A DNA stretch of 64,000 nt, taken from contig NC_081415.1 of assembly GCF_030272615.1 (NCBI RefSeq), positions 374,623,392 to 374,687,391 of the forward strand, written 5' to 3'. This document shows positions 1 to 10,878 of this stretch, in pieces. Position numbers and translations under genes: made by a program. Origin of the DNA: Cryptomeria japonica. Taxonomy: Eukaryota > Streptophyta > Pinopsida > Cupressales > Cupressaceae. The notes under the pieces are model-generated. The model had not been told where the DNA came from. It did no database searches and saw only the letters and a program-made list of their open reading frames with translations. Position 1 is the first letter of the stretch. Each line of letters begins with the position of its first letter.

Positions 1-1774
1 TTCTCTGGCTATCAACGTAGAGAAGTCAAAATGGAATGGCCTCTTCTGCTACCGACATTTGAACAAGAAACCCATCATATGAACGGTGATCTCTCGATCA
101 TTGTCATGACTACACAAGAATGCAATGGTAGAGGAGATATTTTTGAGATCATTTTTCTTTAAATCGCTATAGTGGATAGGGAGCTTTGGAGGCTCAACCA
201 CCGAACTCTGGTTCAGATTAGCTTGACAAAATGAGACAATCCCACCTTTGATGCCAATAGTCTTCCATAGCGTCTTTAACAAACACCTATGTGTTATCAA
301 TTCTGGGGCAACACAACATGTGCCAAATATCTTTTAGGGTTATGATGACCCGCAGAGAGGAGCCATGTATCGAAAGAGAGTTTGGCATGAATATGCTTAC
401 ACATGCAGCCACAAATTTTGGACAATGTGGAACCATAGGGACCACGAACTAAGGAGTGCCAGAATGCTAGAATTTGAATGTCATAGATTGTAGCTTGCTT
501 CTGTGATTTAGCATTCTTCTGAACGTAGCCTCCCTGAGAGCTCTTGGCTATTTGTGCAGTTTGGGCCTAATGACCTCTTCTAAGGAATCAATCACTGCCA
601 TGGAATTGCGGGTGACTATCTTGGATTTGGGTTTAGTTATGGGATATTCTAGCTTGGAGGGCATGGTGTGGGATGAGTATGAAACTTCCTCGTATATGTT
701 CACCCGCATTTCACCCTGGGAAGGACTTGAGGCTATGGTATCCATCTCCATTTTGCAGGTGAGCTTTTATGACACTGTAACTTTTGGTACTGGGAATGCA
801 AACCGCAAATATGACATGCACTTTTGAAGCTCTCTTCCTTAAATGTATCGCATGCCTAGATTTGTGTGTAAAAAGGAAGTATTCATAATAGGCATCTGCT
901 GACATGTATGCCACTTCATTTTCCAGGCAACATTAATGCTAAAATGGGAAGAAGCGCTGCGACTTGCATTTTTGAAAAGACATTAGCCCACTATGTCGTC
1001 ATTCCAATCCACTAGAGATGATTTGCCTGTCAGGACGGATCTCCTTATTTAAGAGAAAATGCACATCCAGCAACTCTCGCATGAGCCAAAACAAACCTGT
1101 GGACTACTAGGTTAAGGCATGACGTACTCAAAAATACGCATGGTATCTGAGTATAATATTTTTCTTTTCGAGGCTCTGGACAAGACATACGCAACCTTCA
1201 GACTTGACTCTATTCACTTGTGCGAGTAATGAGAAAGGATAGCCACATCGAAGATCAAGGGCGTTGGCTCTTAATTTGATTTTATTACTCAGAGATGCAA
1301 ATTAGCTATAAATATGTCTTTTTAGATATTCTTTCGCACATAAATTAGCTCAACGGTGGAGTTTCTTGAGTTATGGATACTCCCGTCAGGCTTACCAGCA
1401 AAAAGGCACAAGTCACTTTTTTTGGCAACATTTCAAACCGGAGTTTGCAAGGATTGACGCGGCAGAGAAATTCATTGATCACTGCTGCAATTAAATGGGT
1501 GCTTGGGAAGGATTTTATTGACGATATTGACAGATATCATGTCAACACTGATATATTCTCTCGCTTCGTGGCTTCATTGCTAGATGCTGGGACAAGCAAC
1601 TACCTGACAACAAAGCTTACCAAGATGCTCTTCCCGTCAGACTATCTAGGTGGCCTTTAGGATGTCATGGAATGCTTTGTCCCTTTCAGAGATCTTCCCT
1701 TGGCCTCAAACTTGTAGTGTTTCATCAACCTCAGAGAGGAGGTGACTTGGTATCTACTTATAGGTGGCTTAAAG
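1..1774 (+). pseudogene. Decayed plus-strand reading region, left half, unknown family
   Basis: I do not recognise this gene. Plus-strand open stretches occur at about 200-420, 552-827 and 1373-1660 and are separated by stops. Around 340-480 they include an aromatic and charged stretch containing the motif KRVWHEYAYTC. The region ends exactly where element A begins, and its continuation is at 9246-9521, because A inserted here with a 5-bp target duplication. On the far side of that continuation lies a Gypsy pol on the opposite strand, so this may be an antisense ORF of that Gypsy element, as seen in element C. That is inference from layout only. It could also be an unrelated gene relic. No intact start-to-stop frame exists. 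Confidence 0.3.
1770..1774. repeat. Target-site duplication of element A, left copy (TAAAG)
   Basis: TAAAG directly precedes the LTR terminus TGATGAATAC and recurs at 9241-9245 directly after the other LTR. A 5-bp duplication is normal for LTR retrotransposon integrase. Confidence 0.9.
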
Positions 1775-2856
1775 TGATGAATACTAAGAGGGGGGGTGAA
1801 TTAGTATACACAAAAACTTTACCAAACACTTAAGCAATTTTACTGCAGACCGGTATAGCCTTCTAAATAGTAGACCAATTAATACACAAAAAAGCCAAAT
1901 AGAAAATAAAGTATTCACCCACAATAACACAAGATATTTTGACGTGGAAACCCAAATGGGAAAAACCATGGTGAGTAAAACTCACAAGTCTACTATCTGC
2001 AGAATAGCAACTAGACCAATTAAGGTTAGACCGATTAAGGCCTTACAATGTTCTTCACTAGAACAGATCCTGTTAGGAACCCTAATCTCTGTTAGGAGAT
2101 AAGTCTTGTTAAAGACTACCTTGTTAATGGATTTCAAATCCACAACTGTGAACCACCTTATTAGAGGATTTAGAATAGGCTTGATTGAGCCTACCCGGTT
2201 AAGGGTTTCTGACTTTTCGAAGAGATTAGTAGTCAACAAGTAAGTGATCTACAAAGTAGCACAAAATGCTTAGTTTCATCCTTGATTGCTCTTTGTTAAT
2301 GCATTGTAGCATTACTTCAGTCTTCTATCCTTCGCACGTACAAATATATGTCGCAAGATACCTTCTTGCAAAAACCTAATCTTCTTACGCAACCCTTCAC
2401 ACACACATAAAACCCTAGACATGATGTCCTCATATAGGAATCTGATTTCATGTCAATCCAATGAGATTAGACTACAATTTCCTAGGTACAATGCATCTAG
2501 ACACAATTTGTAACATGACACAAAATCACCGTAAGGTGTCGATGGATGATAACTCGTCACACTTTACAAGTTTGTCGGTTAACAAAACACAGTATATAGA
2601 TTATCGGTTTACAAACAAAGACTGATAAATTGAAACATAGTGTTCTGATCTTAAAAATATTGGTTGTCGCTTGGGGTCCTCGTACCGCTTGAGGTCCTCG
2701 GTCATGCTTTGACCGGTAATCTCCTTCTGCAAACACCGATAGTCTTCTACAAAAAAAGACTATACATGCAATGGCATATAATACCGGCTAAGAATAACTC
2801 AATAAGTGTGTGTCCATCAATGACAATCACAACTAAACATCATCAAAATGCCAACA
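1775..2856 (-). repeat. 3' LTR of element A
   Basis: This is a direct repeat of 8131-9240 with TG...CA ends on the minus strand. The U5 end carries a C-rich tract (G-run at 1789-1797 on the plus strand). The LTR motif shared with B and D (GTGGAAACCCAAATGGGAAA on the plus strand) lies at about 1941-1974. The strand and role follow from the primer site lying beside the other copy. Confidence 0.92.
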
Positions 2857-2870
2857 ATCTCCCCCTTTTG
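2857..2870 (-). promoter_or_regulatory. Polypurine tract of element A
   Basis: On the minus strand the sequence CAAAAGGGGGAGAT immediately precedes the 3' LTR. This is the plus-strand DNA primer site for reverse transcription. With its upstream context it is nearly identical to the tract of element D at 48,642-48,653. Confidence 0.85.
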
Positions 2871-3117
2871 CATTGATGGCAATAGTTAGGAAAATTTGAC
2901 ATCTAAGTGCTTACAAAACAAAAATGATGCCATAATCAAATTACTCCCCCTAAGCATATACACTACTCCCTTTGCCAAAATCACAAGCATGTACTAGTAC
3001 CATTTGCATAAAATTTTCAAATACCACTCCCCCTTTGCCAACAATGACAAAGTAATGCAAACATGTCACAAATATTTACCAAAATCATATTGCATAACAT
3101 GAAAACAGAGTATATGT
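2871..3117 (-). other. 3' untranslated part of element A
   Basis: This AT-rich stretch lies between the end of ORF2 and the polypurine tract. On the minus strand it holds several short purine runs such as AAAGGGGGAGT, repeated near 2941-2955 and 3026-3035, like the repeated GGGGGAG runs ahead of the 3' LTR in D. No coding frame is seen. Confidence 0.5.
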
Positions 3118-6100
3118 TTATGACAATAATGAGTAAAACTTTTCAAAAATGAACTTAAAGTTTTTCAGAAATTCCTTCATGTCTATAGACCAAGTATCTA
3201 GGAGTGAGGCAGCAATTTCACTCTGAGTCTTCATCTGGAATGCTAACTCCTCCATGGCATCTATGGTTCTCAACTCCTGAGTGACAATAATGGCATCCAT
3301 GTTCAAAAAGTACTTGTGAAGAATCTGCAACTTAGGTAACAAAAGCAACTAAAGTTTCTGCAGATCTTGAGTCCACTTGTAGATCTCTAAATCAATCCTG
3401 GAAATATGTTGCCTGTGAGTCTGAACAATTTTCCCATACACTGTGATAGAATCATATGGCACTTTGAATCTCTATATACTGATTTAACTCTGATTGGAGT
3501 TGACCCTTCTTCTTCAGAGCATCATCACAAAATAGATTGGGCTAGCAGATTTTGCTCAAAAGTTTTTATCCTTCAGCCATTGCCAGACTGATATCATCTC
3601 TCTGATGGATCAGCTTGGCATTGTCTTCATTAAATTGCTTCACCAAGGTAAATTTTAGTGCCTTTTCATGCTTTTTCTCTGTAGTAGCCTGGGCAGCATC
3701 TTCCAACGATTGTACTTGATCACCCACTATTGTGCATAGAAGCTTCAACTAGGCCAGTGAAGAATCGATACCGAAAAGATCAGTATCAGGGACTAAGGTT
3801 GAAAGAGTGTCAACAACAAGTTGAATAACATCTTTTTTCTTTCTTCCTTCATAGTTCCTCCAATATTTCTTGAGCAAGTTGAATACTTCTCAGTAGCTCA
3901 TTTTCATCTACAGATTTAGTAAGACAGGAAAGAGTCAATTCACTGTGACCGGTGGGATCAACCTGTTTGGCTTGAACTTGATCTTTGGTTGCCTTGGGAG
4001 TTTGTCCACCTTCCTTTTCTTTGATCTCCTCTTGTCTCTTCTTATCCTTCTCTTCTTTCTCCTTAGCCTCATTGTCGGCCTTCTCTTTCTCCTCTTTTTC
4101 CTTTTTCTCCTTTTCTACTTTCTCCTTCTCCACTTTCTCCTTCTCCATTTTCTCCTTCTTTGCTTTCTCCTTCTCCTCTTTCTCCTTCTCTAATTTCTCC
4201 TTCTCCACTTTTTCTTTCTCCTCTTTCTCCTTCTCCAATCTCTCCTTCTCTTCTTTTTCTTTCTCCTCTTTCTCCTTCTCCTTTTCCGCTTTCTCTTTCT
4301 CCTCCCTTTCTTTTTTCACTTTCTCTTTCTCCACTTTTTCTTTTTCCGCTTTCTCCTTTTCAACTTTCTCCTTATTTGCTTTCTCTTTCTCAGCTACCTC
4401 CATTTTATTACCTTCAACATCTAATGCATCCACATAAATAGGATCATTTTTCTCAACTATTCTTTCTCCTTGATCATTGAAGGTTTCATCCTGTTTAGAT
4501 TGGGCAGACACTTGCTCAGCCTGTAGATTTGCTTTGGATACCTTTTGTATCTTTACAGCTTCTTGAGCCCATAGATGAGTGTCTTTTTCTACTTCAGAGG
4601 CTTTACCTCCAAGTAAGTGAAGTCTTCTCCTTCTCATAAAAAAGGTGCCTTTGTACCAATCAAGGATCTCAAATAATTCAGAATTAGAGGCATTTGGAAA
4701 ATATTGAGCAAAAATTTGCTCCCTAGTTGTTTGCTCCTTTTCATTGACAGTGCGTCATTTATTTTCTGAATAATTATACAAATAATTAGATACAATAGGT
4801 TTGATATCAATTGGAGACCGATCATTATCACATAAATACTTAATAAGTTCTTGCTCTACCTCCTACTTTTCAGTAACACTAAGATCATCAAGAATTTTTC
4901 TTCTAATATTCTTTATAATCCTTTGATAATGTGTCATAGGCTTGTAAGCAACAACATGTATATTTACAAGTGCAGAGGTTGTGGGTACATTACCAGTTAG
5001 CTTGGTCTTCTTACCCGATATTTCAGCTTCCAATTCAGTGTCTTCTGAATCCTGTGCTTCATTCTTGGTTCTCTTCTTCCTCTCAAATACCTTTGGCGGA
5101 ATAGCCTCTGATTTCTTCTTGGTTGGTGACCTCTTGGTTACTTTAGGACTAGCAGCAAATGTAACTGGTGTTGATGCCAATGGAACAACTTTCCTCTTCT
5201 TCTGCTTCGGTACTTCGGGAGGATTAACTCTCTCAGAGTAGGTGTCGGTTCTCTTCTTCTTTGGATCAAGCAGTGAAGAAAGTAGGGTAGAGGCATACCC
5301 AGTGAGTATATTGTTCACCACTTCATAGCCCATAGGCTCAACTTCATCTTCTCTTGGCTCAACCACTTCCATTATGCAATGATCCACTTTGATCATGAAA
5401 TAAATATCATTTTCATACTTATTTACCAGGTCACCTGATAGCCTTATTCTCTGGTTCATCTTTAATCTAAACTCATCAAAATACTTGTTTAGAATCTTTG
5501 AATAGGTAGATCCCACTGCTTGCAAACTCTCCTTGATTTGTCTAGTAATCTATAGGTCACTTGACCATTGAACATCACCAACTCCTGGAAAATACCCTTG
5601 AAAGTAGAAAAACAACCCGACAAGTAGTTGACCAAACTTGAACCTAAGTGCCTTTTCCTCTTTTATGGATTTCAAATTCTCCATGAGTTATTTTTGCATG
5701 TAGGTACACAAGTCGCACTCTACATCTTCCTTGATCATTCGATGAGCAGCATGCACCGTAGCTATAGGAACAAAATTCATTTTGCTGGCATAGAATACTC
5801 TATACCCGATCACCATGCATGCATACTTCACCAAGTCATCTTCAATGGTGTTGACAGTCATTGCCCTCTTGTCGCTCATAGAACTAGTGAGCTCTGTCAC
5901 TTTGGTTTTTGTGATCTTATGAAGAATAGGGACTTCTCCAATATTTCAGAAACTGGTCACGGCATGGATTCCCTCTAGTGTGATATCATGGGTTTGCTCA
6001 AGATACATCTTGTCACCATGAACCCTACTAAGAATAATTCTTATATGATCTTCTATAAATTCCTCAAGAAAATATACTGCATTATGGAGTTTCTTCTTCT

Positions 6101-6341
6101 CGATCACGATGTACTCTAGTTTAATCTTCTTATCTTTTGCACAGAACAAACTCTACTGGGAGTGAATCACTAGAGATCCTAGGTCTTTTAGTCTGCAATC
6201 AATATAACCAGAAACATCCCCTTCGACAATGACTCCGATGGGAATTTGAGATAGGGAATTGTATTTCAACCTCTTCCTAAGAAATTCGGATGACTTCTCA
6301 GGTGCAGAAGAACCAGAAGAGACTTTGGATGTAGAAGCCAT
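3118..6341 (-). pseudogene. ORF2 of element A, protein of unknown function
   Basis: A long minus-strand reading region begins with MASTSKVSSGSSAPEKSSEF at 6341 and runs to about 3118, broken by stops and shifts (for example the TGA near 5945). The N-terminal half (about 6340-5580) is a mixed alpha/beta-like segment. It includes YACMVIGYRVFYASKMN at about 5800 and aligns with the ORF2 of element B. A central segment (5525-4863) has a basic, proline-rich part with nuclear-localisation-like KKKRK and KRSPTKKK runs. Then comes a lysine/glutamate repeat block (about 4395-4035), predicted helical or coiled coil, and a helical tail. I see no protease, RT, RNase H or integrase motif. I know no named domain for it. 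Its conservation in two separate elements suggests a real protein. Confidence 0.6.
4035..4400 (-). repeat. Lys/Glu codon repeat inside ORF2
   Basis: The plus strand is an almost pure CTTTCTCCTTCTCC-type pyrimidine tract. On the minus strand it encodes tandem units such as EKEKVEKEK, EEKEKAEKEK and EKERLEKEKE over about 120 residues. Long open frames on the plus strand here are by-products of the repeat. The tract would be helical and highly charged. Confidence 0.85.
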
Positions 6342-6774
6342 GTCTAAAAAATTCCGAATGATAAGAGTGATTTGATGAAAAATACCTTTTCACTCTGAAC
6401 TAGGGTTCGCCAATGTCAAGCACAACACACTTCTCCAAAATCTTGCTTTACCACTTTGACCTCCACTCTGGATAGCTTGAAATAACTACTTGGTCTTGCA
6501 CAAGATTCCTTCCCAGATTTCTTCGAATGCAAGATTGATCAATTTTGTTGCACTGCTTAGGTTAGAAAAATGCTTTTTCGAAAATAGGTAAGTAAAAATG
6601 ACTACAAGAATCACCTTTATACATGCTCCTACATACCATAATAAATGCATCACCATTAGGGTAAAAACCCTAATTTTACCTTTTACCACTTCATTTCTTC
6701 TATCGATCGACATGTAACCAATACTGATAAATATACTTCGGGGGTTCAAAAAATTGTTACCGATATGTTCCCCC
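6342..6774 (-). other. Spacer between gag and ORF2 of element A
   Basis: About 430 bp separate the end of gag from the ORF2 start. I see no recognised motif. The 105-residue open stretch at 6486-6803 on the minus strand overlaps the end of gag in another frame and is unlikely to be a separate gene. Confidence 0.4.
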
Positions 6775-8060
6775 TTAAGCTTTGTGAAGCTCAATTTGCC
6801 CATTCAGGGGTCTCCACACTGGGTGCAGAAATTGGTGCATCTTGTGGCTTCTCTTCAAATTTCTTTTTCCAAAATTTATCCATATCGGCCTAAACGGTTT
6901 CAACATCGACCTTTCCTTTACCTTCTAGGTCGATCGGTTTGTCTTCCGATGGATTCTTTCTTAGTCTGCATGCTCTGACAAGATGTCCCAGTTTGTTACA
7001 ATGATAGCATACCATACTAGGTGCTCTCCATGGTCCGGTGTTCACATTTCCATTCTTTCTCCTACATGTTGCAGCAGTGTGACCGCTACCACGACAGGTT
7101 GCTCTCCAACTGTTTGTCGTTCCATAACCATTTGACCTGTGGTCATAGGTTCTATATCAGTTTGGGTTCTGGTTCATAAGAGGTTCTTGGACAACTCCTT
7201 TTGATCTCAGTGCATAACCTCCAGGATTGTTCGTAACCAATCTGCACTCAAAAGATCTATGCCCAATCTTGTTGCATGCATAACAATGACCATTAAATCT
7301 ACCATTTCTAGCCTTGTGGGTCATACACATTTTTTTGCATGTAAGAGAAATTATTATAAGTCTTGCTCCTACATGCAGTATGTCCTTCCTTATGACAGTT
7401 AAAGCATACAGGTTTGAACTTTGGCTTACCTTTGTATTTGTTGCTTTTCTTAGGTACCGGTTGCTCTTTTGGTGCATCAATCTTGGTTCCAGAAGATTCA
7501 CCTTCCTCATATGCAGAGAAACCAAGTCTAGTGGTATCCTTTGATAGCTTCATTGATTCCAGCTTTTGGTCCAACTTTGCAGCACTCCAATTGAACTTTG
7601 CAAGTATCTTCTTCATCTCAGCAAGTTCTTTGGAAAGAGCTTCATTGGTCTTCATTAGGGTTTCATCCTGAGAAATGGCTACATTGATTTCTACTTGCAT
7701 TTCTTCTTTTTCTTCCTTACCCTCTTGCAGATAAGAGGTAATGGTACCAATTTCTTGTTTCAACTTAAAGATCTCATGCTCTTTGTCCTTCACTAGATCC
7801 TCACCATTTCTTCGGTTTTCCAGTTCCTGACTCATCCTAATGGTCAGTCCTTCCAGCTCCCTCCTCAGGTTAGTTTTGGACTCATTCAGTTTCTCCACTT
7901 CTTCGACTAGGGCATCCATGTCTACTTCATCAGAAGAGTTGTTTTCAGTAATTTCTAGCATTTGCTTAGCAAGTTCTCTTCTTTTGGCTAAAGAGGCTTT
8001 ATACTTGACCTTAAGTTCATCATAGGCTCTCTCAGATTCAGCTAGACAGTGAGTGAGTTA
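6775..8060 (-). pseudogene. Gag-like protein of element A with an array of CCHC zinc knuckles
   Basis: This is a minus-strand capsid/nucleocapsid-type region. The first part (about 8060-7520) is a long coiled coil rich in E, K and L, including an EMKKILAKFNWSAAKLDQKL-type helix that resembles the plant Copia gag C-terminal half. It is followed by a chain of zinc knuckles: CFNCHKEGH near 7410, CYACNKIGHRSFEC near 7280, a degenerate copy ending GSGHTAATC near 7085 and CYHCNKLGHLVRAC near 6995. Frame changes separate the knuckles, so the gene is broken. The N-terminal capsid domain seen in ordinary Copia gag is not evident after the primer site, so this may be a gag remnant or a shortened gag specific to this family. 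Confidence 0.7.
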
Positions 8061-8115
8061 TCTCATGATGTATTCCTTGATACTCCTTTCAAGTGGTTAG
8101 ACTTAGATAAAGGTT

Positions 8116-8128
8116 GGCTCTGATACCA
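8116..8128 (-). promoter_or_regulatory. Primer binding site of element A (tRNA-iMet type)
   Basis: On the minus strand TGGTATCAGAGCC follows the 5' LTR by two bases. This matches the usual plant primer site complementary to the 3' end of initiator methionine tRNA and fixes the element orientation. Confidence 0.92.
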
Positions 8129-8130
8129 AT

Positions 8131-9240
8131 TGATGAATACTAAGAGGGGGGGTGAATTAGTATACACAAAAACTTTACCAAACACTTAAGCAATTTTACT
8201 GCAGACCGGTATAGCCTTCTAAATAGTAGACCGGTTAATACACAAAAAAGCCAAATAGCAAATAAAGCATTCACCCACAATAACACAATCACCATAACAC
8301 AAGATAATTTGATGTGGAAACCCAAATGGGAAAAGATGAGTAAAAATCACAAGTCTACTATCTGCAGAATAGCAACCAGATCGGTTAAGGCTAGACCGAT
8401 TAAGGCCTTACAATGTTCTTCACTAGAATATATCCTCTTAGGAATCTTGATCTTTGTTAGGAGATAAGTCCTCTTAAAGACTACCTTGTTAAAGGATTTC
8501 AGATCCACAATTGTGAACCACCTTGTTAGAGGATTGAGAATAGGCTTGATTGAGCCTACCCGATTAATGGTTTCTGACTTGTCAAAGAGATTAGTAATCA
8601 ACAAGTAAGTGATCTACAAAGTAGCACAAAATGCTTAGTTAGATCCTTTATTACTCTTTGTTAATGCATTGTAGCATTACTTCAGTCTTCTTTCCTTCGC
8701 ACATATAAATCTTTGTCGCAAGATACCTTCTTGCAAAAACCTAATCTTCTTATGCAACCCTTCACACACACATAAAACCCTAGACATGATGTCCTCATAT
8801 AGGAATTTGATTTCATGTCAGTCCAATGAGGTTAGACTACAATTTCCTAGGTACAGTGCATCTAGACACAATTTGTAACATGACACAAAATCATCGTAAT
8901 GGTGTTGGTGGATGATAACTCATCACACTTTACAAGTTTGTTGGTTAACAAAACACAGTATACCGATTATTGGTTTACAAACAAAGATTGGTAAACTGGA
9001 ACATAGTGTTCTTATCTTAAAAATATTGACTGTCGTTTGGGGTCCTCATACCTCTTGAAGTACTCGTATCACTTGAGGTCCTCGATCATGCTTTGACTGG
9101 TAAGCTCCTTCTGCAAACACTGATAGTCTTGTACAAACAAAGACTATACATACAATGGCATATAATACCAATTGAGAATAACTCAATAAGTGTGTGTCCA
9201 TTAATGACAATCACAACTAAACATCATCAAAATGCCAACA
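8131..9240 (-). repeat. 5' LTR of element A
   Basis: This is a direct repeat of 1775-2856, beside the primer site. It carries the LTR promoter by function, though I cannot mark a clear TATA box. Relative to the other copy it has a short tandem duplication near 8287-8300 and scattered substitutions. Confidence 0.92.
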
Positions 9241-9245
9241 TAAAG
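9241..9245. repeat. Target-site duplication of element A, right copy (TAAAG)
   Basis: This matches 1770-1774 exactly. Confidence 0.9.
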
Positions 9246-9521
9246 AGTATGTCATTTTCTGCTCATCACCTATGTGTAGAGCGTGCTACAGAGTTCCTCC
9301 TCAAAGTCCATCTAATAGTGCCCACTCCATTCGGCACAACATGGTATACCAAGTTTTGTGACTACATCTTCCCATAGATCCTGATGCCACACATTCTTTC
9401 GAACCTGGTGCTTGTGTCGATATCTCACAAATCCAATAGTGACTCCGGCCATGAGTGGATGGGAGATGATGATGGCTCAAAATTTCTCATGGGCGAGGAT
9501 GAGGACGAGGAAGAAAACTGA
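9246..9521 (+). pseudogene. Right half of the reading region split by element A
   Basis: This stretch continues the plus-strand region that stops at 1774. One frame reads through LIVPTPFGTTWYTKFCDYIF and stops at 9373. Another runs to a stop at 9519-9521 and ends with a strongly acidic tail (GDDDGSKFLMGEDEDEEEN). The stop lies about 200 bp from the integrase end of the oppositely oriented Gypsy remnant G, a tail-to-tail arrangement. I cannot name the family. Confidence 0.3.
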
Positions 9522-9700
9522 AAAACTTTCACCTTGCCACTAAGATCTGTAGGCTGCAAGCCTATTTATGCATTGTATAAAGATACTGATATATATATAA
9601 TATAACAAATATTTTGCTTGCTTATGGCATACCTTATGATTTACTTATTTTCCTTACAATGCATAAAGAAACATAATTAAATAAATAAGGCACACTAGAA
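9522..9700. other. AT-rich junction between the two convergent remnants
   Basis: A short AT-rich stretch with a (TA)n run near 9590-9600. No gene is seen. Confidence 0.4.
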
Positions 9701-10700
9701 TACATTATTTACATTGGGGGCACTAAACTTAATAGAAAGGTTTAAGATGAAACCTATTAACCAAGATTTTGAGAGATTCCCATTGCATATTCTCGAGATC
9801 AAATGCATTAAACCCCTTACGATTCATGATGCAGAAGAATCTCCCATAAAATTTAGTGTGTTGACCTGGCCTGGTTGCCCTTTCATTATAGTTTAAAACA
9901 ATATCACCTTGTTTGAGCTTCGGGTCAAAACTCTTCTTGTTATCAAACCACCTCTATTTGTTTGTGGTTTTGAAGAGACTCGAATGCCACCTCCCTTTCT
10001 TCTTCTAGCTCCATAATATCTACCAACCTTACCTCCATGGGCTCATTTTCGGTCACCTCAATGGACTTGAGGAGCTTCAAAGCGGGGATGTCCAAAGACA
10101 TGGGTAATAAGGCGTCATTATCGTAGACCAGCTTGTATGGATATTTCTTTAAAATCTGCTTCGGCGTAATTCGGTCCGCCCATAATGCGCTTCTCAAGTG
10201 GTGATGCCACTCCCTTTTGTGTTCAGACCCCATTCTCTTAATGAATCTTATAAGGTTCTTATTGGTAGATTCAGTTAGGTCATTTCCTTGAGGTTAATAA
10301 TTTGAGGAAGTCTTTAGATATATGCCCTAGTGGAGAGAAAATTGAGTTACACAGGAGCTTGTGAATGTGTGTGTATTATCCGATATTATGGTCTTTGGCG
10401 GACCATACCAGCATACTAGCTCCTCCCAAAATGTTAGTATTTATGTTTCTAGTGAATTTCTAAGGGGTACAACCTTAGACCATCTGGTGAAGTAGTTAGT
10501 GGCAGTAAGGATCCACTTGTGTCCGGTTGAGCTAGGCGGATTAATCATCCCTATGAAGTCTAGACCCCATTGAGCAAAGGGTTCTTCCACCATTATTGGC
10601 CTGAGTGGCATTGTTGCCTTCTTGTGCCTACCACTGTAGTATTGACATTCCTTGCATTCTCTTACCAGAGCATGTGTGTCTTTAAACATCGAGGGCCATA
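9700..10700 (-). pseudogene. Gypsy integrase remnant (remnant G)
   Basis: Minus-strand integrase fragments of a Ty3/Gypsy element. The segment at 10,689-10,441 has the Cys pair of the zinc-binding region (CKECQ), then WGLDFIGMINPPSSTGHKW, the usual start of the integrase core with its first catalytic aspartate. The segment at 10,233-9943 is the core end and C-terminal part (WADRITPKQILKKYPYKLVY). Residues related to the usual integrase tail continue to about 9715. Stops and shifts in the middle remove part of the core, so it cannot be active. The order RT, RNase H, integrase identifies Gypsy rather than Copia. Confidence 0.8.
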
Positions 10701-10878
10701 ATTACCTACATCATGTAATCTTGATGATGGTGGTTTGCACTGAATAATGACCCCCTGAAAGGCTATGATGGAATTCGTGTAGGATTTTATGGACTTGGTC
10801 TTGGTCTATGCAATGGAGTAGAATCCCATCAAAATTCCTTTTAAAAAGAACTCCTTCAATAAGGCGGAAACCACTATT

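Larger units (their letters stand above)
1775..9240 (-). mobile_element. Element A: LTR retrotransposon with gag and ORF2 but no pol
   Basis: Two long direct repeats (1775-2856 and 8131-9240) bound the element, with matching 5-bp flanks. Read on the minus strand, each LTR starts TGTTGGCATTTTG and ends TTAGTATTCATCA. The order on the minus strand is 5' LTR, primer binding site, gag with zinc knuckles, a long second reading region (ORF2), polypurine tract and 3' LTR. No protease, integrase or reverse transcriptase motif is visible in the 5.2 kb interior, so it must have relied on enzymes from another element. The LTR copies look only a few percent different by eye, apart from indels such as a short duplication near 8287-8300. 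The Copia-type knuckles and tRNA-iMet primer site place it near Copia. Confidence 0.92.

Noticed and set aside
3945-4441. Long plus-strand open frames (82 to 150 codons) of Phe/Ser/Leu-rich sequence
   Set aside because: They are the complement of the Lys/Glu codon repeat of ORF2 and arise from its low complexity.
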